From Pelagihabitans sp947500445 (GTDB lineage Bacteria > Bacteroidota > Bacteroidia > Flavobacteriales > Flavobacteriaceae), in contig NZ_JBNGOP010000003.1 of assembly GCF_050589625.1 (NCBI RefSeq), forward strand, positions 124,001-188,000: a stretch of 64,000 bases of DNA, read 5' to 3'. Position 1 is the stretch's first letter. Each line of letters opens with the position of its first letter. A program made the translations under genes and the position numbers. Below, in pieces: positions 26,484-35,904 of this stretch. The notes beneath the pieces are model-generated. The model had not been told where the DNA came from. It saw nothing but the letters and a program-made list of their open reading frames with translations, and did not search any database.

Positions 26484-29400
26484 TTAAAAAGTAACGTTCA
26501 AACCCGTAAAGTAATAGGAGCCGTTGAACCCGAACTGATTGGAATTCCTGGAATACGGAATTTGCCCGTTCGCGTACGAACTGGCTTGGCCAACAAAACC
26601 ATCCGCGGTATTGTTGTACTTGTCGGGGTATACATCAAAAATATTGTTCGCTCCCAGTGTGAAGCGGAAATTTTCGCTTAGGGCATAAGAAACGCTAAGG
26701 TCCGTTATGGCCTTCGCGGCAAAGGTCTGTATGTTGTTGGGTCCCGCTCCTGCCGATACGTTGGAATCGGCGAGGTCGAGCCCCCTACTGGAAGCTTGTA
26801 CGGATCCAAAATTGGTGAGCCTGCCCGTTATGCCAAAACGCCCGGTATTGTAGTTGACGTTCATGAGCAGTTTGTTTCGGGGTTGTGCCACTTCGATCAG
26901 TTCGGTGGCGACCGCCCCTAAAAGTTTCTGACCTTGAAACTCCTCGGCTGCCCCGGCCAATATTTCGGCAGGTGTATCCTTTTGGCTTTTTACCTTGGTT
27001 TCGTTTATGGTAAAGGCAATACTGGCATTGATACTGCTCTTCTCCGAAAATGCCTTTTTATAGGAGGTTACAAAATCGATACCCCTTGTTTGGGTACTGA
27101 TGTGGTTCGTAAAAAAACGGATTTCCCGTGCATCGGTAAACAAGGCGGCCACTGCAGGAAAATCGCCAGTGTTCAGCCGTTCCGATATGACGATCCGGTC
27201 GTCGATATCGATTTGAAAAGCGTCCAAGGTAAACAATAGGGCGCCTCCGGCCGCTTTTGCCGTAATACCAAAGTTATAGTTATTGGATATTTCCGCTTCC
27301 GGATCTTCTACTCCCAACTGCGCCAAGCGTTCATCGTCGCTCGATACCTGTTTGGTGATGACGATTACGCCGTTTTGTACGGTTGAGGTATTTACACGGT
27401 TTCCGATCTGCGCCAATGACGGTGCCCTGAAACCTCGGTTGAACGAGCCTCGAAGGGCCAGGTTATCGGTTAGCTTATAACGTGCCGCCAGCTTACCGGA
27501 AAGATTGCTCCCAAAATCGCTATAGTTTTCAAAACGAAGGGCCGCACCTACGAGAAAAGCATCCGAGAAGTCTTTTTCGACATCCGCATATAGGGCAACG
27601 TTACTTCTGCTAAGGTCGTTCTCGTCCTCTAGGGCGATACCCGGCCGTGCACTGGATCCAACATCCTTACCGTCGGTCGCCGCCAAGGGGCCTACCTCAT
27701 ACGATTCCGGAGATCCCGATATCAACAAAAAGTTATCGTTTCGGTACTGTGCCCCGAACGCGAGGTTAAAACTCTCGGAAAGCGCTTTGGACATGTTCAA
27801 TTCCATGATCTGTTGCCTAAAATCGTAACGCCCTACCTTGAATTCCGTAGGGGTGGCCGAACCTAGCGAAGGGTTGGTCGTTTGGTTGGCGAACAAGTCC
27901 AAATAGTTACGGCCAAAGCTATAACTCAGATCATAATTCCATTTATCGGCCGTAATGCGATCGATACCGACTACCGTCGACACATCGAAGGAGGTTCCCG
28001 GTAACTCAGGTACATAACCATCCGGAAAAACCGACAGTACGGCACGGCTGCTACGGCTCGGGTTTCTGAAGAAACCGAAAGCAAGGATATCTTTTCGGGA
28101 CACCCCGCCAAAACTGTACAGTTTCCATTCATTACCAAAGGGAAGCCCCATGTTGTAGAAGGCCTGATAGGTTTCATTTTCATTAGATCCGTAATTCCCG
28201 ACTACGAAATCGCCCTGGGGGTACACCCCTCTATCTTGCCTTGGGTTTGCCGTGTCATAGGGAAAGGCGGTTGTTGGTCCCGTAACATCGTAATCGTCCG
28301 GAGTGTCGGGATATATACTGCCCGTATAAGGGTCGGACCGATTGGTACCGCTGAAAGTAAAAGTTTCAAATGTAAAGTTGAAATAACTGTTTTCTTTTCC
28401 TAATCCAAAACCGTAGTTGAGACTGTGTTTAAAGGTTACCCCGTCGCCTTCCTTGTGAATTCCGGCGGTCCCGTTGTAGGTGCCTACCCCAACAGAGTTG
28501 TTCAAGCTAAGGTTGATAATACCCGCAATAGCATCGGAACCGTACTGTGCGGCCGCACCGTCGCGAAGTACTTCGATCCGTTTCAATGCTCCGGCGGGAA
28601 TGGAGTTTAAATCGGTTACAATGGTTCCCAATCCAGGGGCCACGTTGAGGTTCAGGGTAGAAAACTGGTGTCTTCTTTTTCCGTTGATCAGTACCAGCGA
28701 CTGATCGGGGGACATCCCTTTCAGGGTAGCGGGTTCCGCATAGTTCGTTGTACCGTTCACGCCATATTTTGCGGAGTTAAAGGACGGTGACGCAAATTGG
28801 ATCTGCTGTCCCAGGTCCGTTTGTCCGGTAGCGGCCAATTCTTTTGCTTCCACCACATCTACCGGTACTGGCCGGTCGACATCGGTTCTTGGTTTTCCAC
28901 GGGAACCGACGATTACCACGTCCTCCAATTGTGCCGTGGCGGCCTCTAACTGAACCGTAATGTTGTCCTTGTCCGATATAGCCACTTCCACGGTCTTGAA
29001 ACCGATATAGGAAATGACCAAGGTAGTGCCCCCATCGGGGATCTGTATGGTAAAATTACCGTCAAAGTCGGTTTGCGTGCCCGTTGTAGAGCCTTTGACC
29101 AATACGTTTGCACCGGGCAAAGGGTCGCCATTGTCGTCGTTAACGGTACCGCTGACTTCTCGGTCCTGGGCGATTTTTTTTGCCGTAGTGTCCGTTTTTT
29201 GTTTTCGGGTAAGCACGATCTGTTTTTTAACGACCTCGTATTGGATATCCGATCGAAGAAAAATATGTGAAAGAATATCGCCGATAGGGCGTTTTACCGC
29301 CTTTACGCTGACGATACGCTGGAGGTCGACATCTTTGCGGTTGTATAAAAACTTAAAGTCGGATACCGATTCGATTTTTCGGATCACTTCGTTTACCGAA

Positions 29401-29561
29401 ACACTGTTCATATCTAGCGATAGTTTGGTGTTTTGGGCATAGGCATCGTTCGCTTTCAGTTGAAACAAACAAATGACTACAAAGAATAGGGTAAGCTTCA
29501 TTTTCAGGTCAAATTTCCAAAGAGAGTGTTCAAAACCTCCGGAATTATTGGTTTTTTTCAT
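26484..29561 (-). CDS. TonB-dependent receptor with STN signalling domain
   Basis: 1025 residues. After the signal peptide (ending NDAYAQ) comes an STN/secretin domain (about 48-118, MNSVSVNEVIRKIESVSDFK), then a CarboxypepD_reg-like domain (REVSGTVNDDNGDPLPGANV), the plug (VPVDVVEAKELAATGQ ... VLRDGAAAQYGSDAIAG) and a 22-strand barrel ending in Phe (YYFTGLNVTF). The STN domain is the part that contacts a FecR anti-sigma factor, and fecR is the next gene upstream, so this receptor should both import its ligand and signal its presence. No SusD partner follows; instead organic-acid permeases and catabolic enzymes do. The 209-bp leader holds a perfect hairpin, ATCGGGAAATG/CATTTTCCGAT, near 29620-29645. 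Confidence 0.93.
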   Translation of the reverse strand: MKKTNNSGGFEHSLWKFDLKMKLTLFFVVICLFQLKANDAYAQNTKLSLDMNSVSVNEVIRKIESVSDFKFLYNRKDVDLQRIVSVKAVKRPIGDILSHIFLRSDIQYEVVKKQIVLTRKQKTDTTAKKIAQDREVSGTVNDDNGDPLPGANVLVKGSTTGTQTDFDGNFTIQIPDGGTTLVISYIGFKTVEVAISDKDNITVQLEAATAQLEDVVIVGSRGKPRTDVDRPVPVDVVEAKELAATGQTDLGQQIQFASPSFNSAKYGVNGTTNYAEPATLKGMSPDQSLVLINGKRRHQFSTLNLNVAPGLGTIVTDLNSIPAGALKRIEVLRDGAAAQYGSDAIAGIINLSLNNSVGVGTYNGTAGIHKEGDGVTFKHSLNYGFGLGKENSYFNFTFETFTFSGTNRSDPYTGSIYPDTPDDYDVTGPTTAFPYDTANPRQDRGVYPQGDFVVGNYGSNENETYQAFYNMGLPFGNEWKLYSFGGVSRKDILAFGFFRNPSRSSRAVLSVFPDGYVPELPGTSFDVSTVVGIDRITADKWNYDLSYSFGRNYLDLFANQTTNPSLGSATPTEFKVGRYDFRQQIMELNMSKALSESFNLAFGAQYRNDNFLLISGSPESYEVGPLAATDGKDVGSSARPGIALEDENDLSRSNVALYADVEKDFSDAFLVGAALRFENYSDFGSNLSGKLAARYKLTDNLALRGSFNRGFRAPSLAQIGNRVNTSTVQNGVIVITKQVSSDDERLAQLGVEDPEAEISNNYNFGITAKAAGGALLFTLDAFQIDIDDRIVISERLNTGDFPAVAALFTDAREIRFFTNHISTQTRGIDFVTSYKKAFSEKSSINASIAFTINETKVKSQKDTPAEILAGAAEEFQGQKLLGAVATELIEVAQPRNKLLMNVNYNTGRFGITGRLTNFGSVQASSRGLDLADSNVSAGAGPNNIQTFAAKAITDLSVSYALSENFRFTLGANNIFDVYPDKYNNTADGFVGQASSYANGQIPYSRNSNQFGFNGSYYFTGLNVTF

Positions 29562-29770
29562 AATTTCGTGTTCTATTTTGGTTTAAAATCATTTTAAATC
29601 ACACTTAATGAAATCGGGAAATGTGTCCGCATTTTCCGATTTTTCTATTTAAGCGCTACGGTACCTAATTTGTCATGGTGTATTCATATATGTGGTGTTT
29701 TAAGTTTGTTATCGTTTAGCGCACTCCTGTTCTCCTGTCGCTGCAGTACGTATATTGTGGTGTTTCTGTA

Positions 29771-30940
29771 TTATTCAATAATAACTTCGTTATTTATGAT
29801 GCTGTAATCAATGGCGTAACTCTTACTGAAAATTTCCAGTATTTCCTCTATGCGCTCAATGTCGAAAGTGGCATCGAACAATTGGGAGTCAAGGTCCTTA
29901 TTTTTGTTTTTGATGGTAACGTTATAATGCCGTTCCAAAGTCTGCCGAATTTCTTTAAAGGCCGTGTTCCTAAAAATGAGTTTGCCGTCCATCCAAGCGG
30001 TGTACAATCTGGTATCTACCTTTTTAATTGCGGTACTATTGTCCTTTTTGTTCCATTGGGCCTTGTTCCCGGGGGTCAGCATGGTCGGTATGGCATTATC
30101 GTCCCTATTCTGTGACAATGCCACGAAACCCTCTACTAGAACGGTTTGGATATGGTCGTTTTGGGCATAATGCGATACATTGAACTTCGTTCCGATAACA
30201 TTAATGTTCATATCATCGGCATGCACGGTAAAGGGAAGTCCTTCTTGTTTGGTTACATCGAAATAAGCTTCGCCTTCAAGAAAAACGTCCCTTGGTTTTC
30301 CTGCAACAAACTGTATGGGATATTTAAGGGAACTATCCGCATTAAGATACACACGGGTACCATCGGACAAAATGACCTCAAAACGTTTTCCTTTCGGAAT
30401 GTGCAGGGTATTGTACCTTAATTTCCCCGAAGCCGCAATGCCTTGATATTGGAGTTGGGACCGGTTTTGGTTTCCGATAACGGAGCCTTTGGCGTCCCTG
30501 ATCGTGCTATTGCCGTCAGGATCTATGGTCTGTACGGTACCGTTGTTCAGCTCTATGGTAATGGAACCTTCCTTCGGAACCAATTGTTGTTGCACGGTCA
30601 GTTCTACTGCCGTGGAACTTTTTTCCGAAAGGCCCCGGAACAAATAGGTCAGCCCTAACACGGCCAGTATTACCGCCGCATACTTTAAAATAGAGGCGAT
30701 TCTGTATTTGTAAAAAGGATTTTTATCTTTCTTGATCTGTTTTAACAAGGTGTTCTTAAGTTCGTCAACATCGGGTTTTTTCATAGCAGCAGTAAGTTCG
30801 TAATGCGTTTTTACGCAGGCGTCAAAGTAGCGCTGGTTCGCGGCACTTTCGATCCATTTGGATAGCAGGTCCAGTTCGGAACTATCCGCCTCGTTCGTTA
30901 GGTATTTCGTAATTGCATTGTCGATATCCGGAAAACTCAT
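29771..30940 (-). CDS. FecR-family anti-sigma factor
   Basis: 389 residues: a short cytoplasmic region that binds the sigma factor, one membrane helix near residues 86-105 (ILKYAAVILAVLGLTYLFRG), then the periplasmic FecR domain (TLHIPKGKRFEVILSDGTRV, LNADSSLKYP, VFLEGEAYFDV, VIGTKFNV) and a C-terminal DUF4974-like domain (FRNTAFKEIRQTLERHYNV) that resembles STN. This is the standard Bacteroidota layout. It lies between a divergent ECF sigma gene and the STN-TonB receptor, forming a complete three-part surface-signalling system. Confidence 0.95.
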   Translation of the reverse strand: MSFPDIDNAITKYLTNEADSSELDLLSKWIESAANQRYFDACVKTHYELTAAMKKPDVDELKNTLLKQIKKDKNPFYKYRIASILKYAAVILAVLGLTYLFRGLSEKSSTAVELTVQQQLVPKEGSITIELNNGTVQTIDPDGNSTIRDAKGSVIGNQNRSQLQYQGIAASGKLRYNTLHIPKGKRFEVILSDGTRVYLNADSSLKYPIQFVAGKPRDVFLEGEAYFDVTKQEGLPFTVHADDMNINVIGTKFNVSHYAQNDHIQTVLVEGFVALSQNRDDNAIPTMLTPGNKAQWNKKDNSTAIKKVDTRLYTAWMDGKLIFRNTAFKEIRQTLERHYNVTIKNKNKDLDSQLFDATFDIERIEEILEIFSKSYAIDYSIINNEVIIE

Positions 30941-31059
30941 TTTTCGGCTTTTCTTTATTAGTATGACAAAGCGGTTTTGGAAAACCCTAAGGTTTTGATT
31001 ATTTTTTTTTCATATTTGCATTAGAAGTGCATTTTAATTGTGAATAATACAAGTTACAC

Positions 31060-31650
31060 GTGAATTACGAAAACCCGTCCCATTTGCTCGAAGCCTTGAC
31101 GAAAGGAGAAGAAAGCGCCTTTATTTTTTTGGTAGACCGCTATAGCCAACGGTTGTTCGCCTACGCAATTACGCTCACGAACGACGAGGCCATGGCCCAG
31201 GATATCCTTCAAAACGTTTTTTTGAGAACATGGGAACACCGCAAAAGGATGCAAGTAGTGGTTACTTTACAGAACTACTTGTTCAAATCGGTACACAATG
31301 AGTTTTTGAACCAATACAAAAGGAACCGTTCTAAAATGGTTTTGGAACAGAAGTATTTTAGCGCTCTCAACAATGCGGCAAAATCCCATGATGAAACCTC
31401 GTTTGCCAAGGTCATTGAACATATTGGAAAGGAAATACAGCAATTGCCCCCGAAGTGTAAGGAGGTTTTTCTGCTCAGCAGAAAAGAGGGACTTACCAAT
31501 ATTGAGATCGCCAACTACCTGAACGTATCAAAAAAAACGGTGGAAGCCCATGTGACCAAGGCTTTTTCCATTTTGAGAAAGCGGTTGGGCGATCGTGTAG
31601 AGGTATTTTTGTGTTTGGTTTTTGCAACGCCTTCCGTTGCGGATCGATAA
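31060..31650 (+). CDS. ECF-type RNA polymerase sigma-70 factor
   Basis: 196 residues. The start is GTG at 31060; an in-frame TGA a few codons upstream and the conserved N-terminus (LLEALTKGEESAFIFLVDRY) fix it. Region 2 is seen in AQDILQNVFLRTWEHR and region 4 in LPPKCKEVFLLSRKEGLTN followed by the helix-turn-helix IANYLNVSKKTVEAHVTKA. It is divergent from fecR with a 119-bp shared control region. It should direct transcription of the fecR-receptor-permease operon once the receptor is ligand-bound, and possibly its own gene. Confidence 0.95.
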   Translation: MNYENPSHLLEALTKGEESAFIFLVDRYSQRLFAYAITLTNDEAMAQDILQNVFLRTWEHRKRMQVVVTLQNYLFKSVHNEFLNQYKRNRSKMVLEQKYFSALNNAAKSHDETSFAKVIEHIGKEIQQLPPKCKEVFLLSRKEGLTNIEIANYLNVSKKTVEAHVTKAFSILRKRLGDRVEVFLCLVFATPSVADR

Positions 31651-31667
31651 TTGGTATTACAATGTAA

Positions 31668-31693
31668 AAACCGGCCAAAGGAGCCGGTTTTTC
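31668..31693. terminator. Bidirectional terminator between sigma and lipoprotein genes
   Basis: AAAACCGGC and GCCGGTTTTT form a perfect stem with loop caaagga; T runs on both strands serve both convergent genes. Confidence 0.9.
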
Positions 31694-31713
31694 CAATTTC
31701 TTTAGGGGTAACG

Positions 31714-32142
31714 CTACTTGCCCAACAGTGCTTCAGCACGTTCGATACTACCGTTCATTTTGTCTTTTACGGCAATAACCTTTTCCTCTTCTTTGTCCAA
31801 CCATAACTGCTTTTCTTCCGATAACGCTTTTCCCTTGGTAATTTCATCGGAGTTGAAACGCGCCACAAAGCCACCCATCCAATCCATCATCTGTTTATTG
31901 GCATCTTTCAGTTCGTTTACGGCTTTTCCATATTTCACACCTTGGGTAGTGGTATCCACTTTGGTTTCCAGTTCCGTAATCAACTTGTTTATGGTACTCA
32001 TTTTGGGCATAACTTCATCGTGGGTGGCCATCACCCGCTCCATTTGAGTCGGTTCCTTTGTTTCGGTCTCTTTTTGCTCCCCCTTGCAGGAAACCGCGAA
32101 AATCAGACAGAGTAGTAAAAAAAAGTAGCTGGCTTTTTTCAT
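31714..32142 (-). CDS. Small lipoprotein, unknown function
   Basis: The ATG at 32142 is preferred over 32160 because it gives a normal lipoprotein signal, MKKASYFFLLLCLIFAVSC, with Cys 19 acylated. The remaining 120 residues are predicted to be mostly helical and highly charged, with two or three heptad-like stretches (STINKLITELETKVD, EEKVIAVKDKMNGSIERAE) suggesting a helical hairpin or coiled coil. Related lipoproteins are common in flavobacteria but have no known role. Monocistronic, convergent with the sigma gene. Confidence 0.75.
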   Translation of the reverse strand: MKKASYFFLLLCLIFAVSCKGEQKETETKEPTQMERVMATHDEVMPKMSTINKLITELETKVDTTTQGVKYGKAVNELKDANKQMMDWMGGFVARFNSDEITKGKALSEEKQLWLDKEEEKVIAVKDKMNGSIERAEALLGK

Positions 32143-32202
32143 TTTTTTCCGTTTCCTCAAAATTAGGGATTTTAACTGGGAACAACAGCGTACAAACCGT
32201 CT

Positions 32203-33108
32203 TTACAGACCCTTTTTTTTATCTTTTGAAAATGCTTCCGGCTCCAGGCTCAGATCGTACATCTTTTTGGTCATAAAATGTATGACCGGATCCGTTTTTT
32301 CTACGGCACCTCCCTTAAAAGGCGGTTGTGGATCATACTCTAAATTGAGCATTACAAAGGCTGCATAGTTCCGGCCCATAATATGGTCCACCAATGCCAA
32401 GCTCATATCGATACCGGCAGATACCCCTGCGGAAGTCCAATACTTCCCATCCTTGGTAAACCGCTCGTGTGTAAAGGTGGCGCCATACTCCTCTAGTTTT
32501 TCTTCGGCCCGGTACCAATTGGTCGTGGCATTTTTCCCTTTCAGCAGTCCCGCTGCCCCGAGGATCCATGCCCCCGTGCATACGCTGGTGGTATATTTGC
32601 TTTTGGTATCGATGTTCTTGATCCATTGCAACAGTTGACCGTCCTGCGCAGCCCGGTAAGTGGCCGTAGTACCGCCGGGCACTACCAGGATATCCAGTTG
32701 TTTTACCTCCGCTATTGTAGTGTCTATCGGTGTTATAAGGCCATTGTTGCTGGTAACCGTTCCCTTCTGTTTTCCCACAAAAAACGTTTTTGCGGGGTAC
32801 ATACTACTCAACACCGAATGGGGTCCCATGGCATCCAGGCTAAAATAGCCGTCGTACAATAAAATTCCAATGGTCAGTATGGTATCCCGGGGCGGTTCAT
32901 AGGTGAGTTGCATGAGTTTCTCGTGCGACATGCTTTCCAATGTTTCCAGGGAATACGGAGTGCCGTCAGGTTTTAGGTTTCTAACGGATGGCGAGCGGTT
33001 CTCAGGGGCTACTGTCTGGTCTGTATTGCCGTTGGGCGAGATGGTGTTCTTGTCCGAACAGGAAGCCAGGCAGGTAATAAGGGGTAGGATAAATAAAAAA
33101 TAGCGCAT
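32203..33108 (-). CDS. DJ-1/PfpI-family lipoprotein, isonitrile hydratase-like
   Basis: The start at 33108 gives MRYFLFILPLITCLASC, a lipoprotein signal. After a 60-residue linker, a DJ-1/PfpI (class I glutamine amidotransferase-like) domain covers about residues 75-250: TIGILLYDGYFSLDAMGPHS, LDILVVPGG, and the nucleophile elbow YTTSVCTGAWILGAAGLL, then ATTNWYR. The VCTGA elbow and the following ATT-W wording resemble isonitrile hydratase and the N-terminal half of AraC-type GATase regulators. A periplasmic lipid-anchored form is unusual, since these domains are normally cytoplasmic. No HTH is present. Substrate unknown. Confidence 0.85.
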   Translation of the reverse strand: MRYFLFILPLITCLASCSDKNTISPNGNTDQTVAPENRSPSVRNLKPDGTPYSLETLESMSHEKLMQLTYEPPRDTILTIGILLYDGYFSLDAMGPHSVLSSMYPAKTFFVGKQKGTVTSNNGLITPIDTTIAEVKQLDILVVPGGTTATYRAAQDGQLLQWIKNIDTKSKYTTSVCTGAWILGAAGLLKGKNATTNWYRAEEKLEEYGATFTHERFTKDGKYWTSAGVSAGIDMSLALVDHIMGRNYAAFVMLNLEYDPQPPFKGGAVEKTDPVIHFMTKKMYDLSLEPEAFSKDKKKGL

Positions 33109-33239
33109 ATCATTATGTTTAAAATGTACCGCCATTTCCGAAATGGCCGTACGGTTTTTTTAAAGGATGTTTTTTGTTGGGTGCGTTAAATCGTTCCAAA
33201 TACAGGTATTTGGAAAGAAAACGGAAAAGGGATATGCGG

Positions 33240-33608
33240 TTACCCGATCGGCGGTTGAAAGGAGACGCCGCAATACAAAAAAGAGTAGCCGTTACGGTAT
33301 TGGATATTATTTTTTGGTTTGGGGCTTGGCGCTGCTTTAAGATGAAGATCGAACCGGAATACAAAGCCAATAGGGTATTTTTCCATGGCAATGGACGGCA
33401 CGTTTTGTTGCTGCCCTTCGCTTTGTTCGGAAAGTTGTTGCATCAGGAAACATTTGCCCTCGCAGGTCAGCTCGGGTTTCGCTTTGTTCACGCAGAGGAA
33501 TTCGGCAATATAGTCCTGGTCCACAATGTATTCGAAAAGGGGCATTACCGGTCGTATCATGGCCAGCAAATAGAGCATCACAAAAAACAAGGCCCGGAAG
33601 GATTTCAA
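33240..33608 (-). CDS. Conserved small secreted protein with LCVNK / CEGKC cysteine motif
   Basis: 122 residues beginning at TTG (33608), which gives an N-terminal hydrophobic signal-like helix (ALFFVMLYLLAMIRPVMPL); the next ATG at 33578 would cut into it. The segment EFLCVNKAKPELTCEGKCF has three closely spaced Cys and recalls a flavobacterial family often placed near metal-resistance or membrane genes. The possibility that it binds a metal in the periplasm is inference. It has no operon partner here: a lipoprotein gene lies 131 bp downstream on the same strand. Confidence 0.65.
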   Translation of the reverse strand: MKSFRALFFVMLYLLAMIRPVMPLFEYIVDQDYIAEFLCVNKAKPELTCEGKCFLMQQLSEQSEGQQQNVPSIAMEKYPIGFVFRFDLHLKAAPSPKPKNNIQYRNGYSFLYCGVSFQPPIG

Positions 33609-33726
33609 ACTCGAACGTTTTCAGGTAAAGTTACGCTACAGCCGCACGGTATGGTTGTAAAACGAATAAAAATTTGGACTTTTGCCAAAAAAGCATCGAA
33701 CGCGTTTCAGCTTTTTGGATTGAAGT

Positions 33727-33748
33727 AATTTCAAGGTAGAAATGGTAT
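33727..33748. repeat. Palindromic repeat, partial copy
   Basis: ATTTCAAGGTAGAAATGGTAT matches the right three-quarters of the family consensus; the left ATACC arm is lost. Confidence 0.55.
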
Positions 33749-33772
33749 AACCCCGATACTTCGGGAAACGAT

Positions 33773-33795
33773 AAGGCTTGTTAAAGCCTTTTTTG
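33773..33795 (+). terminator. Orphan terminator-like hairpin
   Basis: AAGGCTT-GTTA-AAGCCTT followed by six T on the plus strand. No plus-strand gene ends nearby; it could stop antisense or small transcripts ahead of the exporter gene. The rest of the 33609-33928 gap shows nothing else clear. Confidence 0.4.
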
Positions 33796-33928
33796 AGTTT
33801 TATAGCAAGGCAACGAGGGGGAAAAAGACAGGGCCGAAAGAAAAAGCAAATGACTTGGCTTTTGATGAGGAGCCGGCCGGCGCGTCGAGCGAAAAAAGGC
33901 GATTTTTCGGCCAATTAAAGAAGTTTAA

Positions 33929-34813
33929 ATGGGTGTATTGGGAGGAAACCATCAAAAATGGTTGTATTTGGTTTTTCTAGCGTTGATTTGGGGTTCTTCT
34001 TTCATCCTCATTAAAAAAGCTTTGTTGGGTTTAACGGCCCTTCAGGTGGGAGGCCTTCGTGTCGTTTTGGCCGCCTTGACCTTGCTTTTTATCGGTTTTC
34101 GTAGCTTGCGAAAACTGTCTGGAAACGATTGGAAGTGGCTAGCGCTAGCAGGATTGCTCAGTAGTTTTTTTCCACCTTTTTTATTCGCATTGGCCCAAAC
34201 CGAGCTCGATAGCGGAATCACCGCAATATTCAATGCTACCACACCTTTGCTAACGACTATAGTGGGCATTGCGCTGTTCGGGGCGCTGATTGCAAAACGC
34301 CAAATTATCGGTGTCGTGGTCGGTCTGATCGGAGTTGTTGCGCTGATCCTTACGGGCATGGAGCTCGTACCCGACCAGCATTATGGATACGCCATTTTTA
34401 TTTTGCTATCGGCCTTGGGCTATGCCTTGAACATCAACATCATCAAAACAAAACTGGCGCATTTGGGTCCCTTGGCCATCACGACCGCTAGTTTTGCCGT
34501 AGCGGTGGTCCCCTCATTTTTCCTTGTCCTCTATTCCGGTTTTTTTCAGCGCATTGCGGAACGCCCGGAAGCGGTTACCGCATTCTGGTATGTGCTGATT
34601 TTGGCAATCGTAGGAACCGCCCTTGCCAATATTTACTTCAACCGGCTGATCAAGGTGTCCAGTCCGGTATTCGCTGCTTCGGTAACTTATTTGATCCCTG
34701 TAGTCGCCATTTTTTGGGGAGTTCTTGATGGGGAGGCCATCAATGGATATCAATTGTTGGGAGGATCTATCATTCTTTGTGGGGTATGGTTGGTAAATCG
34801 TAAAAAGACATAA
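33929..34813 (+). CDS. DMT-superfamily transporter, EamA type
   Basis: 294 residues with ten predicted membrane segments in two five-helix EamA repeats: LALIWGSSFILIKKAL opens the first and ALGYALNINIIKTKLAHLG the second, with the family-typical VTYLIPVVAIFWGVLDGEAI near the end. Such proteins export amino acids, metabolites or drugs; the substrate cannot be read from sequence. Monocistronic, with its own upstream gap. The 290 bp after it contain no gene. Confidence 0.92.
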   Translation: MGVLGGNHQKWLYLVFLALIWGSSFILIKKALLGLTALQVGGLRVVLAALTLLFIGFRSLRKLSGNDWKWLALAGLLSSFFPPFLFALAQTELDSGITAIFNATTPLLTTIVGIALFGALIAKRQIIGVVVGLIGVVALILTGMELVPDQHYGYAIFILLSALGYALNINIIKTKLAHLGPLAITTASFAVAVVPSFFLVLYSGFFQRIAERPEAVTAFWYVLILAIVGTALANIYFNRLIKVSSPVFAASVTYLIPVVAIFWGVLDGEAINGYQLLGGSIILCGVWLVNRKKT

Positions 34814-35103
34814 CTTTTTTTGGAACCGAACATAAATACTTTTGTGACCTTCCGAAGCTATTTTTCCGTAGCATGGCCCTGGGCACGGTATTCGAAAATA
34901 GTAACAACAGGATGTAAAATGCCACCCGAAAGCCTCGTAATAGGTACAATACTCTTTTAATCTTGGAATAGCGTTAAAAAAAATTCAGTTCGTATGCCTC
35001 TCATGTAAAGGTCCGTGTAGTAAAAAAAAGTTTTGACCACTTCACTGTAACAAATGGCTTTTACCTTTATCTTTTAAGCATATCAATCATAAAAAATATC
35101 AAA

Positions 35104-35856
35104 ATGAGAAAAATAATAACAATGGGCGCGTTGCTGATTACGGTTTTAGGTAACCTATCCACCGCCGAGGCGCAGGACAATACATTTTCGGTAAAGACTT
35201 TTGACAAGATCATCATTAGTCCACACATCGAGGTCACCTTAAAGGAAGGTTCGGAAGAATCCGTGGTGGTGAACGATTCAAAAGTAACCATCGATAAGAT
35301 CAATGCGGAAGTTTCGGGCAAAACCTTGCGGGTGTATCTGGACGGTGCGAAGGTATTGACCAAATCGGAAAAAGTGAACTATGATAATTATAAGGGACGT
35401 CGGTCCATCTACAATGGCACCCAAGCTACGGTAACGATAACCTACAGAAACCTGAAAAACCTTTCCGTACGCGGCGAAGAGCGTATCCATATTGCCAGCG
35501 CCATGAACCAAAAAGATATGAAGCTTTCTATTTTTGGGGAGTCAAAGGTATATTTTGATGACCTTACGGCCGAAGAGCTTACGGTGGCCATATATGGAGA
35601 AAGCTATTTGGAAATCTCCGATGGGTCGGTCAATCACCAAGTATATCGCGCCTATGGCGAGAGTGAGGTCAATGCAGGGGAGATTCGAAATAAATCCACC
35701 AAGATCACTGCCTACGGCGAAAGTAATTTTCGCGTAAAAGTATCCGATCGCTTAAAGATTACCTGTTATGGGGAGGCATCGATCAATTATTCCGGAAATC
35801 CCGAAATCGATAAGGGCATTGTCATCGGAGAAGCTACCATTCGGAAAATGGGATAG
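35104..35856 (+). CDS. Secreted DUF2807 (GIN domain) protein
   Basis: 250 residues with a signal peptide ending STAEA. The rest is a parallel beta-helix of the putative auto-transporter adhesin head GIN (DUF2807) type: VKTFDKIIISPHIEVTLKEG, LRVYLDGAK, LSVRGEERIH and repeated IFGESKVYF, IYGESYLEI, AYGESEV, AYGESNF, CYGEASI turns at about 22-residue spacing, one rung each. Found widely in Bacteroidota as single periplasmic or surface proteins of unknown function. A terminator follows 20 bp after the stop. Confidence 0.9.
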   Translation: MRKIITMGALLITVLGNLSTAEAQDNTFSVKTFDKIIISPHIEVTLKEGSEESVVVNDSKVTIDKINAEVSGKTLRVYLDGAKVLTKSEKVNYDNYKGRRSIYNGTQATVTITYRNLKNLSVRGEERIHIASAMNQKDMKLSIFGESKVYFDDLTAEELTVAIYGESYLEISDGSVNHQVYRAYGESEVNAGEIRNKSTKITAYGESNFRVKVSDRLKITCYGEASINYSGNPEIDKGIVIGEATIRKMG

Positions 35857-35876
35857 TTTATTGCTCCCAAAAACTT

Positions 35877-35904
35877 GCCCGGACCTTAAGTTTCGGGCTT
35901 TTTT
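35877..35904 (+). terminator. Intrinsic terminator after DUF2807 gene
   Basis: GCCCG-gaccttaagttt-CGGGC followed by TTTTTT. Confidence 0.75.

Noticed and set aside
31000..31016. ECF sigma promoter at tttcatatttgc
   Set aside because: CATATTTG differs from TAnnTTTG at the first base and no -33 element has the right spacing.
33174..33728. 184-codon plus-strand frame
   Set aside because: Shadow of the Cys-motif protein at 33240-33608 on the other strand, which has a signal peptide and conserved motif.
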